NCBI GenBank assembly: GCA_017624675.1
Contig: JAGAMO010000009.1
Location: 216,801 to 280,800 of the forward strand
DNA from: Clostridia bacterium
GTDB taxonomy: Bacteria; Bacillota; Clostridia; Oscillospirales; Acutalibacteraceae
Reading direction: 5' to 3'
Length of the DNA: 64,000 nt
This document shows, one piece after another, positions 45,141 through 55,133 of the stretch (the stretch's first letter is position 1; each line of letters starts with the position of its first letter). The notes under the pieces were generated by a model. That model saw only the letters and a program-made list of their open reading frames with translations. It was not told where the DNA came from and did not search any database. Made by a program: the position numbers and the translations under genes.

Positions 45141-45212
45141 TTTTACTCTTTTCACCCCTTAAAAACACCAAAAAAAGACGCAAAATTTATGCACTTTTTT
45201 CATTCAAAAACA

Positions 45213-45241
45213 TTGAAAAAAACTGCTGTTTATGTTATAAT
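45213..45241 (+). promoter_or_regulatory. Sigma-A promoter of dnaA
   Basis: TTGAAA (45213-45218), 17 bases, TATAAT (45236-45241), 60 bases before the dnaA start. A one-mismatch DnaA box (TTATGCACT, 45187-45195) lies just upstream, suggesting autoregulation. Confidence 0.82.
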
Positions 45242-45301
45242 TTAGTAGATTGGATTAGTATTATTTTTTGATAAAAAACTATAGAGAGGACGTTAAATTT
45301 A

Positions 45302-46651
45302 ATGGCTGTTACATCTGTAAACGACATTTGGAATTTAATCTGCGAAGAGTGTAAAAAAATCATTACAGCAGTAGCTTTTGACTGTTTTTTAGGCGACCTT
45401 ACTCCCGTTTCTTTTTCTTCGGGAATTCTCACCCTTGCTTGTAAGGAAGAATATGCAAAAGAGATTATAGAACAAAACTATTCTGAGATTTTAAGAAAAA
45501 GCGGCGAAGCTGCAATGGGATTTGAGGTTAAATACAATATTATTGTCGAAAAGAATGAAGACCGCATAAAAATGGCGGAGCAGTTTAGTTCAGGGTTATC
45601 TTTTGAAGATTTCTTCACATTCCAAAACTTTGTTGTAGGTTCTAACAACCGTTTTGCCCATGCTGCATCCCTAGCTGTTGCCGATGCACCCGCAGTTATT
45701 CCAAACTATAACCCATTAGTTATCTATGGACCATCGGGTGTTGGTAAAACCCATTTGATGTTAGCTATTAAAAACCATATAAAAAAGACCAATCCATATA
45801 AAAGAATTGAATATATTCGAAGCGAAGAATTTACAAACCAATTAATTCAGGCGTTACAAGAGGGTAAGTTAGGACTCGGCACTATTGATGACTTCAGAAA
45901 CAAGTACCGCACAGCCGATGTTTTACTAATAGATGATATTCATTTTATCGCTGGAAAAGAACAAACTCAGGAAGAGTTTTTTAACACCTTCAATACCCTT
46001 ATTCAAAACAACAAACAAATCGTGGTTACCGTTGATAAACCTCCCAAGGATATTAAAACTCTTGATGACCGTATCCGTTCCCGTTTAGAGGGTGGCCTTT
46101 TCGCCGATATTCTAGCCCCCGATTTTGAGACTAGAGTTGGTATTATCAAGAAAAAAGCAGAGCAGTACAATATTGAAATTTCCGAAAATGTAGCTTTCTA
46201 TATTGCTGAAAATATAAAGGTTAATACCCGTCAGTTAGAGGGTGTTGTGAAGAAGATTGAGGCTTACATTTCAATTCAGAAAAAAGTGCCTACAATTTCG
46301 GCAGTACAAGGAATTATTAAAGATATTATAAGCGACACAAAACCCGAGCCTATTAAGGTTGAAAAAATTATTGCCGAGGTAGCGCACACCTATAATGTTT
46401 CCGAAAGTGATATTTTATCTAACCGCAGAACAGCTGAGTTGGTTTTAGCCCGTCAGGTTGCTATGTATATAGCCCGTGAGACCACCGACCTTTCTTTTAA
46501 AGCGATTGGTGAAAGTTTTGGTAAAGACCACACCACAGTTCTTTACAATGTAAATAAAATTGAGGAATTTTTACGCGATAAGCCTTATCAAAAAGAGTTG
46601 GTAGACGACCTTATTGCAAATCTCAGAAGCCAAAGTGAGGCAGGATTTTAA
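45302..46651 (+). CDS. dnaA: Chromosomal replication initiator DnaA
   Basis: 449 residues, four domains. Domain I (1-75) for partner binding, a short linker, domain III AAA+ with GPSGVGKTH at 143-151 and LLIDDIHFIAGK, and domain IV with DHTTVLYNVNKI, the DnaA-box-recognising helix. AGAGAGGA lies 11 bases before the ATG. It is followed by the dnaA-dnaN spacer with clustered DnaA boxes, the standard Firmicute origin layout. The usual upstream neighbours rpmH/rnpA are replaced by spoIIP on the opposite strand. Confidence 0.98.
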   Translation: MAVTSVNDIWNLICEECKKIITAVAFDCFLGDLTPVSFSSGILTLACKEEYAKEIIEQNYSEILRKSGEAAMGFEVKYNIIVEKNEDRIKMAEQFSSGLSFEDFFTFQNFVVGSNNRFAHAASLAVADAPAVIPNYNPLVIYGPSGVGKTHLMLAIKNHIKKTNPYKRIEYIRSEEFTNQLIQALQEGKLGLGTIDDFRNKYRTADVLLIDDIHFIAGKEQTQEEFFNTFNTLIQNNKQIVVTVDKPPKDIKTLDDRIRSRLEGGLFADILAPDFETRVGIIKKKAEQYNIEISENVAFYIAENIKVNTRQLEGVVKKIEAYISIQKKVPTISAVQGIIKDIISDTKPEPIKVEKIIAEVAHTYNVSESDILSNRRTAELVLARQVAMYIARETTDLSFKAIGESFGKDHTTVLYNVNKIEEFLRDKPYQKELVDDLIANLRSQSEAGF

Positions 46652-46861
46652 ATTAAAAGTTTTCCACTGTTTCCCCTTTAATTAACTAAAAAGTTATAAA
46701 CACGGGTGTTGATAAAAAAAGTTATTAAAATTATCCACTTTTTATCAACTTTTTAATTCACCGCCTCTTTCCTTAAATTTAATGGGTTTCTACCCATTTT
46801 CCCCACAATTAACCTACTTTATTATTACTGTTATTTTATATTTTCTTTTAGGAGGAATTTT
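46652..46861. other. oriC: Probable replication origin (oriC) with DnaA boxes
   Basis: This 210-base AT-rich spacer holds five DnaA-box-like nonamers with one or two mismatches to TTATNCACA: TTTTCCACT (46660-46668), TTATAAACA (46694-46702), TTATCAACA on minus (46707-46715), TTATCCACT (46731-46739) and TTATCAACT (46742-46750). The T-rich stretch 46760-46860 may unwind. dnaA-dnaN spacing is a standard oriC location in Firmicutes; function is inferred. Confidence 0.75.
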
Positions 46862-47962
46862 ATGTTTTTCACTGTTGAACGAGCTTCTCTTTTAGAAGCT
46901 GTTTCAAGACTTCAAAGGGTAGTTGGCGCTAAAACCTCTATGCCGATATTAGAAGGAATTTTAATCTCTGCCGAGCAAGGCAAAATAACCTTAGTTGCAT
47001 ATAACCTTGAAATGGGTATGAAAAAAGAAATCTATGCAAACTGTAAACAAGAGGGTGACATTGTTGTTAATGCCCGTTTACTTGCTGATATTTTAAGAAG
47101 ACTTGACGGTTTGCAGGTTGAAATTGAAACCGATGAAAAATTAAACTGTCATATCAGATGCGGCGAGGCTACCTTTGATATTTTAGGTATGGCTGCAACC
47201 GATTTCCCTGAAATGCCGAATGTGGCTGACAGTGAGAGCATTAACATTGAAGCTGATATTATGGCAGAAATGATTAAAACTACAATTTTCGCTGCGGCAA
47301 CAAATGAGGGTGCAAAACCTATTTTAACAGGTATTAATTTTTGTGTTAAAGATTCTTACCTTACAATTGTCGGTATTGATGGCTACCGTTTAGCTGTTAG
47401 AACAGAAAAGGTTAAAGAAACTAAAAATATTGAATTCACCGTTTCAAACAAAGCTGTTGCAGAAGTTTTGAGACTTATTGACGAAAATAGCGAAAATATT
47501 GAAATTAAGGTTTCAAACCGCTTAATTTCCTTTGTAATTAACGGTTATTCCTTTATTTCCCGTTTGATTGAGGGCGAATTTGTAAATTACAGAAAAACAA
47601 TTCCCACCGAATTTACTCAAAGGGTTGTTGTAAATACAAGAGAACTTATAAACACTATTGAGCGTGTATCATTGCTTATAAGCGAAAGTTTTTCAACACC
47701 TGTTAGATGTTATTTTAACGAATTAAATGTTGTTTTCACATGCGCTACCTCTGTTGGCCGTGCTACCGAAACATTTAATATAAATTTAGAGGGACCTAAA
47801 TTTGAAATCGGTCTTAACAGCAGATATTTGCTTGATGCTTTAAGAGCAATAGACACCGAGGAAATTCAGATTTTATTCAACGGCTCAAATGCAGGTATTT
47901 TAATGAAAGCATTAGATGGCGACCGTTTTGAATATATGATAATGCCAATGAGGTTGAAATAA
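46862..47962 (+). CDS. dnaN: DNA polymerase III sliding clamp (beta subunit)
   Basis: 366 residues forming three repeated domains of about 120 each; the dimer encircles DNA and tethers Pol III and repair proteins. MPILEGILISAEQGKI near the start and the terminal YMIMPMRLK (clamp C-terminal motif) are typical. AGGAGG precedes the ATG. Ends one base into the next gene (TAATG). Confidence 0.97.
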   Translation: MFFTVERASLLEAVSRLQRVVGAKTSMPILEGILISAEQGKITLVAYNLEMGMKKEIYANCKQEGDIVVNARLLADILRRLDGLQVEIETDEKLNCHIRCGEATFDILGMAATDFPEMPNVADSESINIEADIMAEMIKTTIFAAATNEGAKPILTGINFCVKDSYLTIVGIDGYRLAVRTEKVKETKNIEFTVSNKAVAEVLRLIDENSENIEIKVSNRLISFVINGYSFISRLIEGEFVNYRKTIPTEFTQRVVVNTRELINTIERVSLLISESFSTPVRCYFNELNVVFTCATSVGRATETFNINLEGPKFEIGLNSRYLLDALRAIDTEEIQILFNGSNAGILMKALDGDRFEYMIMPMRLK

Positions 47963-48174
47963 TGAGTTTTATAGAATTAGAAATTAAAGAAGATTTTATA
48001 AAACTTGACTCTGCTTTGAAATTTTCTTCCCTTGTTCCAACCGGCGGAATTGCTAAAATGGTAATTTTAGACGGACTAGTTCTAGTAAACGGCGAGGTTT
48101 GCTTGATGAGAGGAAAGAAACTAAGAAGCGGTGACAAGGTCGAGTTTGACGGTAAAGGATTTATAATAAAATGA
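47962..48174 (+). CDS. S4-domain RNA-binding protein (YaaA/RlbA family)
   Basis: 70 residues with a single S4 fold: FIKLDSALKF, GIAKMVILDGLVLVNGEV and MRGKKLRSGDKVEFDG. The YaaA group is consistently between dnaN and recF in Firmicutes and is thought to bind rRNA and help ribosome assembly. It overlaps both neighbours, 1 base with dnaN and 4 with recF. Confidence 0.9.
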   Translation: MSFIELEIKEDFIKLDSALKFSSLVPTGGIAKMVILDGLVLVNGEVCLMRGKKLRSGDKVEFDGKGFIIK

Positions 48175-49250
48175 GGATTAATTCCTTAAATTTTAAGAAT
48201 TTCAGAAACCTTAAAAACATAAGTTTTGAACCTCACAGTGAAATGAATGTTATTTTCGGCGAAAATGCTCAAGGAAAAACAAACATTATTGAGGCAATTT
48301 GGTCTTTTACGGGAGCTAAAAGCTTTAGAGGAGCTAAGGATGAGGAATTGTTAAATTTTGATGCCGAAAAAAGTGAAATTTACTGTAATTTTATTTCAGA
48401 GGGTATTGAAAAAGAAATTGAAATTGAAATTACTGATAAAAGAAAAGCTTTTTTAAATGGAAAAGCTTTAAAATCCCCATCAAAGTTAGCGGGTAATTTA
48501 AACGCTATTGTTTTTTCCCCTCAGGATTTACGCCTTTTGACTGACGGACCTAAAGTGAGACGCAAATTTTTAGACACTGCAATTTGTCAGTTATATCCTA
48601 ATTACATTGAAATTTTGAGAGAATATAACCGCGCTGTAATGCAGAGAAACAAAATTATAAAAGATGTAAGGAATTATCCCGAAATTAATGATATTTTAGA
48701 TTCCTTTGAAGAAAAAATTGCAGAAAACGGCGAAAAAATTATTAAATACCGCTTAAGATACATTGAAATTTTAAAAGAATTTATACCTAAAATTTACGGC
48801 GGAATTTCAAGTGAAAAAGAATTTTTAGAAATAGAATATATTCCCTCTTTTAAAAATCTTTCTCTTTTAGAAAATTTAAAAATTAGAAGACAGGAAGATA
48901 TGTATTCTGCAAAAACCTCGGTAGGACCCCACAGAGATGATTTAGATTTTAAAATCAACGGAATTTCGGCTAAAAATTATGGCTCTCAAGGTCAAAAAAG
49001 AAGTGTTGCCCTTTGTTTAAAGCTAAGTGAAGCTGAGGTTATTAAGAAAAACACAGGCGAAACACCGATTTGTTTGCTTGATGATATTATGAGTGAGTTA
49101 GATATAAATCGCCAAAACTTTATTTTAAACCACATTAAAGGAATGCAAACATTTTTAAGCTGTTGCGACCCTAAAAGTGTTGAAAATTTAAAGGCGGGTA
49201 AAAGTTTTAGAATTGATAAAGGAGAAATTGCAGAATGTATCTCCATTTAG
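48171..49250 (+). CDS. recF: DNA replication and repair protein RecF
   Basis: 359-residue SMC-like ATPase that helps load RecA at gaps. The Walker A is FGENAQGKTN near 30-39, the signature motif YGSQGQKRSVALCLKL and Walker B CLLDDIMSELD lie in the C-terminal half. It overlaps yaaA by 4 and remB by 16 bases. This stretch of DNA is clearly AT-rich, with many AAA and ATT codons. Confidence 0.95.
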   Translation: MRINSLNFKNFRNLKNISFEPHSEMNVIFGENAQGKTNIIEAIWSFTGAKSFRGAKDEELLNFDAEKSEIYCNFISEGIEKEIEIEITDKRKAFLNGKALKSPSKLAGNLNAIVFSPQDLRLLTDGPKVRRKFLDTAICQLYPNYIEILREYNRAVMQRNKIIKDVRNYPEINDILDSFEEKIAENGEKIIKYRLRYIEILKEFIPKIYGGISSEKEFLEIEYIPSFKNLSLLENLKIRRQEDMYSAKTSVGPHRDDLDFKINGISAKNYGSQGQKRSVALCLKLSEAEVIKKNTGETPICLLDDIMSELDINRQNFILNHIKGMQTFLSCCDPKSVENLKAGKSFRIDKGEIAECISI

Positions 49251-49486
49251 GTCTTGAAACGGTAGTTAAAGAAAAAGATGTTATAGGAATTTTCGATTTA
49301 GATTCAACAACCGTTTCAAAACACACAAGAAAATTTATAAATAAAGCCGAAAAAGAGAAAAAAACAGTAAATGTTTCTTATGAACTGCCAAAATCTTTTA
49401 TTCTTGCAGGGGAAAAACAAAATTTAAAGGTTTACATTTCCCCTCTTTCTTCCCTTACTTTATATAAACGAATCGGCATACTTTAA
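49235..49486 (+). CDS. remB: Extracellular matrix regulator RemB (DUF370)
   Basis: 83 residues of the DUF370 family. YLHLGLETVVKEKDVIGIFDLDST opens the protein; in B. subtilis RemB (YaaB) sits at the same place between recF and gyrB, and the related RemA is a DNA-binding regulator of matrix genes. The function in Clostridia is not established. GGAG overlaps the end of recF. Confidence 0.88.
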   Translation: MYLHLGLETVVKEKDVIGIFDLDSTTVSKHTRKFINKAEKEKKTVNVSYELPKSFILAGEKQNLKVYISPLSSLTLYKRIGIL

Positions 49487-49518
49487 ATATTTTACTCAAA
49501 GAAAGGAATTGAATTTTA

Positions 49519-51465
49519 ATGAGTAATGAAAACTTAAATCCTATTGTAGAAGGAAATTACGACGAAAGTTCTATTCAGGTTTTAGAAGGACTTGAAGCCG
49601 TTAGAAAACGCCCAGGTATGTATATAGGCTCCACAGGCGAGAGAGGACTTCACCACTTAGTATATGAAATTGTGGATAACGCAATAGATGAAGCATTGGC
49701 AGGATTTTGCGATAAAATCACCGTTGAAATGTTAGATGACGGTGTTATTCGTGTTACCGATAACGGCAGAGGTATTCCTGTTGGTATTAACCCTCAAAAA
49801 GGAATTCCCACAGTTACTGTTGTTTTCACAATTTTACACGCAGGCGGTAAGTTTGGTGGTAATGGATATAAAGTTTCAGGCGGACTCCACGGTGTTGGTG
49901 CATCGGTTGTTAATGCATTGTCTTCTTGGCTTGAGGTTGAGGTTAAAGACGGCGAAAAAGTTTATAAAGAGCGTTATGAAAAAGGAAATGTGGCTGAGGC
50001 TTTAAATGTTATTGGAACAACAAGCGAAAAGGGTACTACTGTAACCTTTAAACCCGACCCATCAATATTTACCGATACCACAAGATATGATTACGATATT
50101 TTACTTAAAAGACTTCGTGAACAAGCATTTTTAAATGCAGGTATCAGAATTGTATTAAAGGATTTAAGAAGCGACGCTGATATTCCCGACCGCACCGATG
50201 ATTTTAAATATGAGGGCGGTATTAAGTCTTATGTTGAATATATCCTTGAGGGTATGAAAAAGGATAAAATAAATAAAGATGTTATTTATTTCAGCGATAC
50301 TGACGGTGATTCCACCGCAGAAATTGCACTTGTTTGGTCAACCTCTTATGATACAAGGGTAATGTCTTTTGCTAACACCTTGTATACTGTTGACGGCGGT
50401 ACCCATGAGCAAGGATTTAGACAAAGTTTAGCAAATGTTGTTAATAAATATGCTTTCGATTTCAAAAAATTAAAAGAAGGTAACGCAAGACTAAAGGGAG
50501 ACGATATTTTAGAGGGTGTTGTGGCTGTAGTATCAGTTAAACTTGCTGACGCTCAGTTTGAAAGCCAGACTAAAGCTAAGCTTGGTAACACCTCTATTGG
50601 TAAACTTGTCAGAGATTTAGTTAACAAGAAACTGTATCAGTATTTAGAAGAAAACCCTGATGATGCTAAAATTATTATAGATAAAGCAATTGCGGCATCT
50701 AATGCCCGTGAGGCTGCTCAAAAAGCCCGTGATTTACAAAGAAGTAAATCAGGTATAGGCGGCAAAACCCGAATGCCTGAAAAACTTAAAGACTGTATTT
50801 CGGATGACCCTACAAAAACCGAAATATTTATTGTAGAGGGAGATTCTGCAGGTGGCTCGGCTGTTGAGGGCAGAAACTCAACCTATCAAGCAATATTGCC
50901 TTTATGGGGTAAAATGCTGAACGTTGAGAAAGCAAGGGTTGACAAGGTTTACGGAAACGATAAATTAACCCCTGTTGTTGTAGCACTTGGCACCGGTATT
51001 GCCGAAAACTTTGATATAAGTAAGCTTCGTTACGATAAAATTGTTATTATGGCCGATGCCGACGTTGACGGAAGCCATATCAGAACACTTTTACTTACTT
51101 TCTTCTTCAGATATATGCCGCAGCTTATTGAAACAGGTCATATTTATTTAGCTCAACCGCCTCTCTACCGTGTGGCTAAAGGTAAACGCTATTTTGACGC
51201 CTTTACCGAGGAGGAGAGAGATAAGTTTATTGAAGAACTTGGCGGTAATGTTGATATTCAGCGTTACAAAGGTCTTGGTGAAATGAACCCCGACCAACTT
51301 TGGGAAACAACCCTTGACCCCGAGCATAGAACAATGTTAAAGGTTACAATGGCAGACGCTGAACTTGCCGACCAGACCTTTACAATGCTTATGGGTGACG
51401 AGGTTGAGCCAAGACGCCGATTTATAGAAGAAAATGCAGTATTTGCAACAGATTTGGATATTTAA
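49519..51465 (+). CDS. gyrB: DNA gyrase subunit B
   Basis: 648 residues. N-terminal GHKL ATPase (LVYEIVDNAIDEALAG; GKFGGNGYKVSGGLHGVG), a transducer domain and a C-terminal TOPRIM domain (EGDSAGGSA, DADVDGSHIR). With GyrA it introduces negative supercoils. AAAGGAATTG precedes the ATG. Length matches Firmicute gyrB without large insertions. Confidence 0.98.
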   Translation: MSNENLNPIVEGNYDESSIQVLEGLEAVRKRPGMYIGSTGERGLHHLVYEIVDNAIDEALAGFCDKITVEMLDDGVIRVTDNGRGIPVGINPQKGIPTVTVVFTILHAGGKFGGNGYKVSGGLHGVGASVVNALSSWLEVEVKDGEKVYKERYEKGNVAEALNVIGTTSEKGTTVTFKPDPSIFTDTTRYDYDILLKRLREQAFLNAGIRIVLKDLRSDADIPDRTDDFKYEGGIKSYVEYILEGMKKDKINKDVIYFSDTDGDSTAEIALVWSTSYDTRVMSFANTLYTVDGGTHEQGFRQSLANVVNKYAFDFKKLKEGNARLKGDDILEGVVAVVSVKLADAQFESQTKAKLGNTSIGKLVRDLVNKKLYQYLEENPDDAKIIIDKAIAASNAREAAQKARDLQRSKSGIGGKTRMPEKLKDCISDDPTKTEIFIVEGDSAGGSAVEGRNSTYQAILPLWGKMLNVEKARVDKVYGNDKLTPVVVALGTGIAENFDISKLRYDKIVIMADADVDGSHIRTLLLTFFFRYMPQLIETGHIYLAQPPLYRVAKGKRYFDAFTEEERDKFIEELGGNVDIQRYKGLGEMNPDQLWETTLDPEHRTMLKVTMADAELADQTFTMLMGDEVEPRRRFIEENAVFATDLDI

Positions 51466-51478
51466 GGAGGGATAGGAA

Positions 51479-54046
51479 ATGGCAAAACTTGAAAATGTAT
51501 ATTGGCCGAGTGATGAAGAAACCAACATTCAGCCGGTAGAAATTGTTGATGAAGTTAAACAGTGTATGCTTCAGTATTCAATGTCGGTTTTGGTTGGCCG
51601 TGCTATCCCCGATGTGCGTGACGGTTTAAAACCTGTTCACAGAAGAATACTTTACACTATGTATGAAAACGGGCTTTCTCCCGATAAAAAACATAGAAAA
51701 TGCGCCGACACTGTAGGTTCAGTGCTTGGTAGATACCATCCCCATGGCGACGCTTCTGTTTATGATGCAATGGTGCGTATGGCACAGGATTTCTCTTTGA
51801 GATATCCTTTAATTGACGGACAAGGAAACTTCGGTAATATTGACGGTTTCCCCGCCGCTGCATACCGTTATACTGAGTCTAGAATGAATAGACTTTCATA
51901 CAGTATGCTTGATGATATTGATAAGGAAACAGTAGATTTCACCCCTAACTATGACAACCGTTTAGAAGAGCCCACAGTTTTACCTGTTCGTTTCCCACAA
52001 TTGTTGGTTAACGGCTCAAGCGGTATTGCGGTTGGTATGGCTACTGAAATTCCTCCCCATAATTTAGGTGAGGTTATTGACGGTATGTGTTGTTTGATAG
52101 ACAACCCCGAGGCTGAGCTTTCCGACCTTTGCGAACATATTAAGGGACCTGACTTCCCAACAGGCGGTATTATTATGGGAAGAAGCGGAATCAGAGCCGC
52201 TTATGCTACAGGCAGAGGCAGAATTATTCTTCGCGGTAAAGCCGAAATTGAAGAGTTTAAAAACGGCAGATTCAGAATTGTTATAACCGAAATTCCTTAT
52301 AAGGTTAAAAAACAGGATTTAGTTAAAAATATCTATGATTTAGCCGCTGAAAAGCGAATAGAGGGTATTGACGATGTTGTTGACTATTCTTCTAAGCGTG
52401 ACGGCGGTATCAGAATTATAGTTGACCTTAAAAAAGATGCTAACCCACAGGTTGTTTTAAACAAGCTTTATAGATACACCTCTTTGCAGACAACGGTTGG
52501 CGCAATTTTACTTGCTATTGTAAACGGCAGACCGCAGGTTTTAACACTTAAAGAGATGCTTCAAAACTGCATCGACTTCCAGTATGAAATTGTTTACCGC
52601 AGAACTGCTTTTGATAAACGCAAAGCCGAGGAAAGAGCCCACATTTTAGAGGGCTTGAAGGTAGCGCTCGATTTTATTGACGAGGTAATTGCAATTATTC
52701 GTAAATCCAAGACTATCCCTGAGAGTAAAGAGGCATTATCTGAACGCTTTGGACTTGATGATATTCAAACCACCGCTATCGTTCAGATGCAACTTGGTAA
52801 ACTCTCTGGTCTTGAAAAACAAAAAATTCTTGATGAATTAAAAGAAAAACTTGAATTTATTAAAGAGTGCGAGGAAATTCTGGCATCCCGTGACAAAATT
52901 CTCGACATTGTTAAGACTGAGGCTTTAAATCTTAGAGATAAATTCTCTGACGACCGCAAGACCGAGATTACCGATGTTGCGGGTGAGGTTGATATTGAAG
53001 ACCTTATTCCCGAGGAAGACTGCGTTCTCACAAAAACTGTTAACGGATATATTAAGAGACTTCCTGCTGACACTTATAATGTTCAAAACCGCGGTGGTAG
53101 AGGTATCACAGGTATGACCACTCGTGAGGAAGACGCTGTTGAGAATATGTTTGTTTGTTCTTCTCACGATTGGATTATGCTTTTCTCCAACCTTGGAAGA
53201 ATGTATCGCATTAAGGCATACGAAATTCCCGAGGGAAGCCGTACTTCAAAGGGTATGAACTTAATTAATATTCTACCTCTTATGGCTGACGAGAAGATTA
53301 CAATTATTCTCCCTGCAAGCGAGCTTGATGAAGATAACTATATCGCAATGGTAACCAAGAAAGGTACCATTAAGAGAACTAAGGTGTCCGAGTTCAGAAA
53401 TACCCGTAAGAGTGGTATTATTGCTATTAACATTGATGAAGATGACGAGTTGGGCTTTGTTAGAATGACTAACGGCAAACAAAACATCTTTATTGCAACA
53501 AGAGACGGTTTGGCTATTCAGTTTAAGGAAGAAAATGTTCGTGCAATGGGTAGAACTGCCCGTGGTGTTCGTGCTATTAGTATGCGCGAGGGCGACTGTG
53601 TTATTGATATGGCAATTGTTGACGAGGATAGCAGAATTTTAACCGTTACCGAAACAGGTTACGGCAGAATTTCTTCTATTGCAGATTACCGTTTGCAGTC
53701 CCGTGGCGGTAAGGGTCTTACCAACTACCGTACCGAGAAATACGGCAAGGTTGCGGCAACTATTCCCGTTGGCGAGAATGACGATATTATAATGATTGCT
53801 TCAAACGGCATTGTTATCAGAATTTTCTCGGGCGACATTTCTCAGTTCAACCGTCCTGCAAAAGGTGTTAGGGTTATGAAAGTGGCTGAGGGTGAGAAAA
53901 TCCTTTCAGTAGCACTCACTGAGCACAACGAGGATGAGGTAACCGAAAAACCCGAGGCAGCTGATGCAGATGCAGGCGATGCTACCGAAACTGCAGAGGA
54001 AATTGCAAGTGCAAATGAACCTGTAGCCCAGGAAACAGAGGAGTAA
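51479..54046 (+). CDS. gyrA: DNA gyrase subunit A
   Basis: 855 residues: the winged-helix/tower cleavage core with catalytic Tyr131 in YRYTESRM, then a beta-pinwheel DNA-wrapping domain from about 510. The GyrA-box is QSRGGKG (near 740), which distinguishes it from ParC. The quinolone region reads HPHGDASVYD (87-96), with Ala92 where E. coli has Ser83. The last 35-40 residues form an acidic, Ala/Glu-rich tail after the pinwheel. AAGGAGGGATAGGA precedes the ATG. Confidence 0.97.
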   Translation: MAKLENVYWPSDEETNIQPVEIVDEVKQCMLQYSMSVLVGRAIPDVRDGLKPVHRRILYTMYENGLSPDKKHRKCADTVGSVLGRYHPHGDASVYDAMVRMAQDFSLRYPLIDGQGNFGNIDGFPAAAYRYTESRMNRLSYSMLDDIDKETVDFTPNYDNRLEEPTVLPVRFPQLLVNGSSGIAVGMATEIPPHNLGEVIDGMCCLIDNPEAELSDLCEHIKGPDFPTGGIIMGRSGIRAAYATGRGRIILRGKAEIEEFKNGRFRIVITEIPYKVKKQDLVKNIYDLAAEKRIEGIDDVVDYSSKRDGGIRIIVDLKKDANPQVVLNKLYRYTSLQTTVGAILLAIVNGRPQVLTLKEMLQNCIDFQYEIVYRRTAFDKRKAEERAHILEGLKVALDFIDEVIAIIRKSKTIPESKEALSERFGLDDIQTTAIVQMQLGKLSGLEKQKILDELKEKLEFIKECEEILASRDKILDIVKTEALNLRDKFSDDRKTEITDVAGEVDIEDLIPEEDCVLTKTVNGYIKRLPADTYNVQNRGGRGITGMTTREEDAVENMFVCSSHDWIMLFSNLGRMYRIKAYEIPEGSRTSKGMNLINILPLMADEKITIILPASELDEDNYIAMVTKKGTIKRTKVSEFRNTRKSGIIAINIDEDDELGFVRMTNGKQNIFIATRDGLAIQFKEENVRAMGRTARGVRAISMREGDCVIDMAIVDEDSRILTVTETGYGRISSIADYRLQSRGGKGLTNYRTEKYGKVAATIPVGENDDIIMIASNGIVIRIFSGDISQFNRPAKGVRVMKVAEGEKILSVALTEHNEDEVTEKPEAADADAGDATETAEEIASANEPVAQETEE

Positions 54047-54077
54047 GCGGTAATTTTTAAAGAAAGTTTTTATTACT

Positions 54078-55124
54078 ATGAATGAAAATTACAACGAACA
54101 ATTAAACAAAGAAACCTTTGGGGAGAGTGTAACCTCTACCCCAGAGGTTTTTATACCCTATTTTTCCCCCGAGGAGAAGGAAAAAAGAGAGGAAAAAAGA
54201 AAACTTAAAAAAGTGTCGAATACTGTCGGCATAAGCCTTTTAGCAGTAACCGTTTTCACTTTTTTATTAAGTTTAGGTTTAAGTTTTTTATCTATTTTGA
54301 TTCTTGCTTTAACAGGAAAAAGCGATGTTTTATCTACACCTGCTGTAAATGAAACTGTAAATATTTTGTATTCTATTGCCGTTTTCGGCGGAATTGTTAC
54401 TGCGGTTTTCAAACTGTCTCATTACAGAATAAGTGACTTAGTTTCCTTTAAAAAGACAGAAAAAGGTTTAGTTTTACCTCTTTTCTTTTTTGGAATAGCA
54501 TTTTGCGCCTTTGGAAATATTGCAGCGTCTTATATGGATGCTTTTTTTGAGGGAATTGGTATTGATTACGCTGTTCCCGAAATAGAGAAACCCGATGGAA
54601 TTTTCGGTTTTTTACTAACAATTATTGCAACAGCAATAGTACCCGCCCTTTTAGAGGAATTTGCTTTTAGAGGAATTATTTTAGGCTCACTTAGAAAGTT
54701 TGGCGACACTTTTGCCCTTATTGCCAGTTCAATTTGCTTTGGAGTATTGCACTCTAATTTCGAGCAAATTCCTTTTGCATTCTTCGTTGGTTTGTTTTTA
54801 GGTTTTGCAGTTTTAAAAACAGGCTCTTTAAGGGTTTCAATTGCAGTGCATTTTTATAACAATTTAATGTCGGTGCTTATAAACTATCTGCCCGACTCTG
54901 TACCAAACGAGGTAAAGAATATTTCTTATGTAATTATTCTTTTGATAACCTTGGTTATTGGAATTTTTATGCTTTCAAGAGTGGATAAAGATTTCTTCGC
55001 AATCGAAAAAAGCGAAACCGTTTTAACTGAAAAGGAAAAGCAAAAAACATTTTTAACAAGCGGTTTTATATTGGCATTTCTTATAATTAATTTAGTTCAA
55101 GCTTGTCTTTATATTGTAATTTAA
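54078..55124 (+). CDS. CPBP family intramembrane metalloprotease
   Basis: 348 residues with about eight membrane segments and a charged N-terminal cytoplasmic part (1-46). The catalytic EExxxR (E193-E194...R198 in EEFAFRGI), the FGVLHSNF His and the VHFYNN His-xxx-Asn complete the CAAX-protease/bacteriocin-processing signature. Substrate unknown; family members cleave membrane proteins or handle peptides. No good ribosome site is visible. It sits between gyrA and tadA. Confidence 0.87.
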   Translation: MNENYNEQLNKETFGESVTSTPEVFIPYFSPEEKEKREEKRKLKKVSNTVGISLLAVTVFTFLLSLGLSFLSILILALTGKSDVLSTPAVNETVNILYSIAVFGGIVTAVFKLSHYRISDLVSFKKTEKGLVLPLFFFGIAFCAFGNIAASYMDAFFEGIGIDYAVPEIEKPDGIFGFLLTIIATAIVPALLEEFAFRGIILGSLRKFGDTFALIASSICFGVLHSNFEQIPFAFFVGLFLGFAVLKTGSLRVSIAVHFYNNLMSVLINYLPDSVPNEVKNISYVIILLITLVIGIFMLSRVDKDFFAIEKSETVLTEKEKQKTFLTSGFILAFLIINLVQACLYIVI

Positions 55125-55133
55125 GGAAAAAGT

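Noticed and set aside
45243-45265. DnaA-trio-like TAG/TTA triplets upstream of dnaA
   Set aside because: Triplets are suggestive, but AT-rich DNA gives them by chance and the main DnaA-box cluster lies downstream of dnaA.
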